This document shows, piece after piece, positions 47,201 through 53,200 of a DNA stretch of 64,000 nt. Each line of letters starts with the position of its first letter. Position 1 is the first letter of the stretch. The position numbers and the translations under genes were made by a program. The notes under the pieces were generated by a model. That model saw nothing but the letters and a program-made list of their open reading frames with translations, had not been told where the DNA came from and did not search any database. Source of the DNA: Luteococcus sp038433135 (GTDB taxonomy: Bacteria > Actinomycetota > Actinomycetes > Propionibacteriales > Propionibacteriaceae); assembly GCF_038433135.1 (NCBI RefSeq), contig NZ_JBCDMV010000020.1, positions 62,001 to 126,000 of the forward strand. Direction: 5' to 3'.

Positions 47201-50200
47201 GGCTCGGGGGTCTTGCTCAGGGTGAGCTTGGAGTCCAGCGACCCGTTGATGGTGACCTGACCGGTGCGGGTGATGGTGCTGCCATCGGGCGCCCGGCCGG
47301 AGAGCGTCGCCGTGTTGACGATCTTGCCCGCATCCAGGTCCGCCTGGGTGGTGACGTAGGTCGCCGAGCAGCTCATGGTGCCTCGGGGCGCCAAGGTCGA
47401 GCCCAGGGCCGGGGAGCACGTCAGGGCGGTCAGGCCGGGCAGCGGATCCTTGATCTGCACATTGGTGATGTCCACATTGCCGCTGTTCGCCGCGGAGAAG
47501 GTGTAGGTGATGGTGCGCCCGGTGGCCGAATACGTGGTCTGGTTCGCCGTCTTGGCAAAGCCCAGGTCGGGCCGCTGCTCCGTCGCGATCACCAGGGAGT
47601 CGGTGGCCGTGACGTCATCGGCGGCATTGGCGGTGCTGCCGCCGGGCTTCTCTGCCGTGACCCTGGCGTTGTTGGTGATGCCGCCGGCATTCATGTCGGC
47701 CTGGGTGGCTGAATAGGTCGCGGTGCAGGTGACGCTGGCCCCGACCGCCAAGCTGTTGACGCCATTGCAGTTGATGTTGCTCAGGCCCTGGTGAGGGTCG
47801 GTGACCTTGAGCGAACCGAGGTTCACGTTGCCGGTGTTGGTCACCAGGTAGGAGTACCCGATGGCCTGGCCGACGGCCGTGGCAAGAGTGGTGGTTGACG
47901 TCTTGTCCAGCGTGATGGCCGGCAGCTGGGTGGCGGTGACCGTGGCCTTCGCGGTGGCGGGCGGGATCGCGGAACCATTGGGCGCCGTTCCGGTGACCGT
48001 CGCGGTGTTGATCGCCTGTCCGGCATTCAGGTCGGACTGGGTGGTGGCCCGGGTGGCGGTGCAGGTCATGGTGGCCTTGGGCGCCAAGGTGCTGCCCTGG
48101 GCCGGGGTGCAGTTGACCTGGGCAGCGTCGATCAGGTTGTCGGCGACGCGGACATCGGTGGCGTCCACATTGCCGGAGTTGGTGACCACGATGGTGAAGT
48201 TCACCTTGTCCCCGACGGCCTTCACCGTGGTGGGATTGGCGGTCTTCGTGACCCCCAGACCGGGGGTCTGGTTGATGGTCACGGTGGCCGTGGAGGCGTT
48301 GGAGGTGACGGCGGCGCCCTTGGGATCCTTGGCGGTGGCGGTCGCGGTGTTGTCGATCTTGCCCGAGGCCAGGTTCAGGTCGGCCTGGGTGGTGGCCCGG
48401 GTGGCGGTGCAGGTGGTGCTCTCCTTCGGTGCCAGGGTGGTGGCTGGGCAATTGATGGCGGAGAGTCCGGACAACCCATCGGTGATGGCCAGCGAGTTGG
48501 CGGTGACATTACCGGTGTTGGTGACCTGGAAGGAATAGGTGACCACCTGGCCGACGGTGCCGACGCGGGCGGGTGCGGCACTCTTGGTCAGGGTGAGGGC
48601 CGGGGCACTGGTGACGTTCACCACGGCCGGCGCGGTCTTGGTCAGCGTCGCGTTGCCGGGTGTGACCGCGGTGCCGGTGGCGGTGTTCAGGATGGAGCCG
48701 GCATCCACGTCGGTCTGGGTGCTGGTGTAGCTACCGGTGCACGTCATCGTGGCACCGGGCGCCAACTTGGATCCCAGGGCGGGGGTGCAGTTGGTGAAGG
48801 AGCCGAGCTTCGGGTCGCTGATCTGGGCATTGCTCAGGGTCACCGTGCCCGAGTTGGTCAACACGATGCTGTAACCGATGGCGGTACCGGCGCCGGCGAT
48901 GGTGGCCGGGTTGGGCGTCTTGGTCAGGGTGAAGGCCGGCCTCTGGGTGGCGGTGGCGGTGAAGTTGTCGCTCCCGGTGTAGCTGGTGCCGTTCGCGGTG
49001 CCGGTGGCGGTGGCGGTGTTGACCAGCTTGCCGGCGTCCAGATCGGCCTGGCTGATGGTCCGGGTGGCCTTGCAGGTGATCACGCCGCCCGGCTGCAGGG
49101 TGGCCGGCATGGTGGGCGTGCAACTGAGGCGCCCGGCGGAGAACATCGTGTCGGTGACGTTGACCTGGGTCATGGTCACGTTGCCGGCGTTGGTGGCCGT
49201 GATGGTGTAGTCGATGGTGCCGTTCACCGCGTCGTAGGTGGCGGTGGAACCGGTCTTGTTCACCGTCAGCGACGGGTTCTGCAGGGTGGTGACCACCTCG
49301 GAGGCGGCCCTGGTCAGGTCGGTACCGGTGGGCGGGGTGAGGGTCGCCGTCGCGGTGTTGTTGATGGTGCCGGCGTTGATGTCGGTCTGCGTGGCCGGGT
49401 AGCTGCTGGTGCAGGTGGTGCTGGCCCCAGGGGTCAGCGTGCCACCCAGGGCGGTGGGGGCGCAGGTGATGCCGCCCAGCATCGGGTCGGCCAGCCGCAG
49501 ATTGGTGAGCGCCACATTGCCGTTGTTGTCCACCACGATGCTGTAACTGATCCGGTCCCCGGCCTTGACGACCTGCTGGGGAGTGGCGGTCTTGGTGATG
49601 CTGAAGCCAGGGTTCTGGGTGGCGGTCACCTTGGCCGTCGAGTTGTCGGTGACCGCGGTCCCGGCCGGAGTGGTACCGGTGACGGTGGCGGTGTTGTTCA
49701 CCGCCCCCGCGTTCAGGTCGGCCTGGGTGGTGGCGCGAGTGGCCGTGCAGGTGGTGGTGGCACCGGGCGCCAGCGATGCACCCAGCGCGGTGGGCGTGCA
49801 GGTGATCGCGGACAGGCCGGCCAGCTTGTCGCTCAGCGCCAGCCTGTTGAGGGTGACGTTGGCGGTGTTCTTCACCAAGAAGGTGTAGGTGACCTGTTGC
49901 CCGACTGTGTCCACGGTGCTGGGGTTGGCGGTCTTGGTGAGCTGGATGCCGCCGGTGGAGGCGGCCATGACGGTGGCCGTGCCCGGACCCGAGACATCAT
50001 TCCCGTGGGAGTCGGTGGCGGTGGCGGTGGCGGTGTTGACGATCCTGCCGGCATCGACGTCGGCCTGGGTGGCGGTGTACGTGGCGGAGCAGGTCATCTT
50101 GGCGCCGGGTACCAGGCTGCTGCCGGCGGCCGGGCTGCAGGCGCCCATCACGAGCCCGGGCAGCGGGTCGGTGACCCGTACATTGTTCAGGGTGCTCGCG

Positions 50201-53200
50201 CCGCTGTTCGTGGCGGTGAAGTTGTACGTGATCGACTGCCCGGCTGCGGTGATGCTCTGGCGGCTGGCCGTCTTCACCAGGTCAAGGCCCGAGGACGGCT
50301 TGGGTGTGACCACGAACTGGGCCGTTCCGGTGAGCGGTTCACCGCTGGGCGGATTGGCCTTGCTGGTGACCGTGTTCAGGATGGCGCCACCATCCAGGTC
50401 GGCCTGGTTGACGGTCAGGGTTCCCGTGCAGGTCAGCGTTTGGCCGGGCTGCAGGAGCGCCGGGGCGCTGGGGGTGCAGGCCTGGTTGGCCAGCCGAGTC
50501 ATCGAGTCGGTCATCTGGACGCCGTTGAGCACCACATTGCCGGTGTTCGTGGTGGCAACGGTGTACTTCACGACCTCACCGACGGTCGTGAACTCGGTCT
50601 TGTCCGCGGTCTTGGTCACCGTCATGGTCCTGCGCTGGGTGGCAACGACAGTGGCACTGGCGGTGTCGCTCACGGTGGTACCGCTGGGGGCGGTGCCCTT
50701 GATGCCGGCGGTGTTCACCACGGTGCCAGCATTCAGGTCGGCCTGGGTGGCGTTGCGGGTGGCGGTGCAGGTGAGCACGGCCTTGGGCGCCAGGTTGGTG
50801 GGGAGGGCCACCGCGCCGGCGGCATTGCGGCAGCTCAGGGCGGACAAGCCGGCCAATGGATCGCTGAGGGCAACCCCGCTCAGGGTGACATTGCCGGTGT
50901 TGGTAGCGGTGAAGGTGTAGGTCACCTGCTGGCCAACGGCATCGACGGTGGGTCGGTTGGCGGTCTTGGTCAGCTGGATGGCGGGCTGGGCCACCGGGGT
51001 GAGGGTGACCGAGGCGGTGCCGGTGGTGGTGCTGTTGTCCGGCGCCGTACCGGTGGCGGTGGCGGTGTTCTTCAGGGTGCCGGCGTCGACGTCGGCCTGG
51101 GTGACGGTGTGGGTCTCCGCCACGGAACAGTTGGACACCTCACCCGGCTCCAGGGCGTCCGGCACGCAGGTGATCGCCCGGCCGGTGAGCAGCGGGTCAG
51201 CCACCACCACCTTGGTCAGCGGCAGCGAGCCGGTGTTGGCGACGGTGAAGGTGTAGGTCACAGTGTCGCCGGCGTCCAGCAGGCTGTTGCCGTTCACGTC
51301 GGTGGTGGTCGCCTTCTTCACCAGCTGGAGGGCCTTGTTGCCGACGTCCACCTGGGCGGTGTCGGTGACCTTGATGCCGGACGGCGGGGTGCCCGTCGCC
51401 GTGACGGTATTGGTCAGGGCGCTGGCGGCGGCCGCGGTGAAGGGGGTGACGGTGCAGGTGACCGTCTTCGAAGCCCCGGGTGCCAAGGGGCCAACATTGG
51501 CCTGGTTGCAGCTGGGGAACTTCGGGTCATCCAACGCGACGGTGTTGAGGGTGGCGGTGCCGGTGTTCTTCACGACGAAGGTGAAGGTGGCCTGCTCGCC
51601 CACTGCGACGGTGGCCTTGTCCACCGTCTTGGTGACGTCAATCTCACTGACGTAGACCGTTCCCTTCGCGGTGGCGGTCATCGGCACTGTGAGCGTGGCG
51701 TTCTCGGTGGCCTTGGCGGTACCGGTGGCGTTGATGGTGTTGGTGGTGGTGCCGGTCACCGTCGCGCTGCACTCGTATTCGAGGGTCTGCCCCTTCTCCA
51801 GCAACGGCACGGTCTTGTTGCACGCCGGCGTCGACGGGTCGCTCAGGGTGATGTCGTAGATGTCCGCGCCACCGGTATTGGTGAGCTTGATCACCCAGGT
51901 GGCGTCGGTGCCCTTCTTCACGTCCGGGGTCTTGGGGGCCTTCGTCAGGGTCCAGGTTGCCACCTGGGCCTGGGCCACGTCGGACTTGTCCAGCAACACC
52001 GCACCATCCACGGTCTGCCCCGCGACACTGGCCGTATTGGTGAAGGTGGTCGACGTGGCAGGACCGTTGCAGGTGTACTGCACCGAGGCACCCTCCGGGA
52101 GCTGACCGTTCGTGTAGCCGGCCGCGCTCAGGATGGTGGCCATCTGTGCCGTCGTCCGATTGCACCCCGGCGACAAGGGATCCTCGACGCTGAGGTTCTT
52201 CAAGGGGGCCGAACCCGAGTTGTAGACGGTCATGCGGAAGCTGGGCAGCGCTCCGGGCGCAATCGCCTGGTTCTCCTCACCATTGCCAGCGGTCTTGACG
52301 ATCGCGATGTCCGCCATGGGTACCGCGACGCTGAGGTGCTGCAGCAGGTAGGAGTCGCCGGAGGTGCCCAAGTCGATGATGAGCGAGCTGTCGCCGGTCT
52401 TCAGATTCGGCAGGGAGGCCGTCTTGGCGTCGACATTGGCATTGTGGAAGGTGCCGGTGTAGGGAGCGTAGGGAACGGCACCTTCAGCCCTGCCGACGAA
52501 GTAGTTCTCACCCAAACTAGCGACCGGGGAGGTGACGTCCTTGTACCGGACATAGTCGCCCCCGATGGATGCGTCGCCTTCGTACGCGATGCTGCCCATC
52601 TTCGCACCCGTGCCCTGGGGCTCCAGGCCCGTGAGGTTGATGGTGGTGGGGGAGTCGTTGAGGAACTTTCGTTCATATCCGTCAAACTGGTAGATCTTGC
52701 GTCGCACCGAGGCCTTCGGCTGGGTCGGGTCATAGACGCCGTAGTCATAGACCAGTTCCATGGCCCAACCAACGTGGCAGTTGTAACCAGCGGCACCCCA
52801 GACATTGCCGACGGTGATGGTGCTCGCGGCACCGGTACCCACCACACCGTCGAATTCACCCACCAGATCGGCGCTGGCGGAGTAGTAGTAGGGCTGCCCT
52901 GAACCCAGCGAGGCATTGCCCAAGTCTGTCTTGTAGTTCGTCGGGCTGAACTGGGTTGTCACGCCATTGATGGTGACGCTGACCTGCTGGCTGCTGGCAG
53001 TACCCCTGGGCGGCAACTTTGCGGGGCTCGAGGCAGCGCCGTAGCTGGAGCAGGTGGTCCCCGCTTGACCCCTGACCTGACCAAGGTCACCGGACCAGTA
53101 GAGTTTCGCACCTACTACCTTTGCACCGGCGGGGATGGTGTACGTGGCCCGACTGGAGTTGAAGGTGTTGGCGTCGGAGTCCACGTCGATGAAGGTCATC

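Noticed and set aside
44041..47712. A 1,223-codon plus-strand open frame antisense to the giant gene
   Set aside because: Same codon-bias artefact in the same repeat array; there is no domain pattern.
49897..52902. A 1,001-codon plus-strand open frame antisense to the N-terminal modules
   Set aside because: Composition and position show it to be a shadow of the minus-strand gene.
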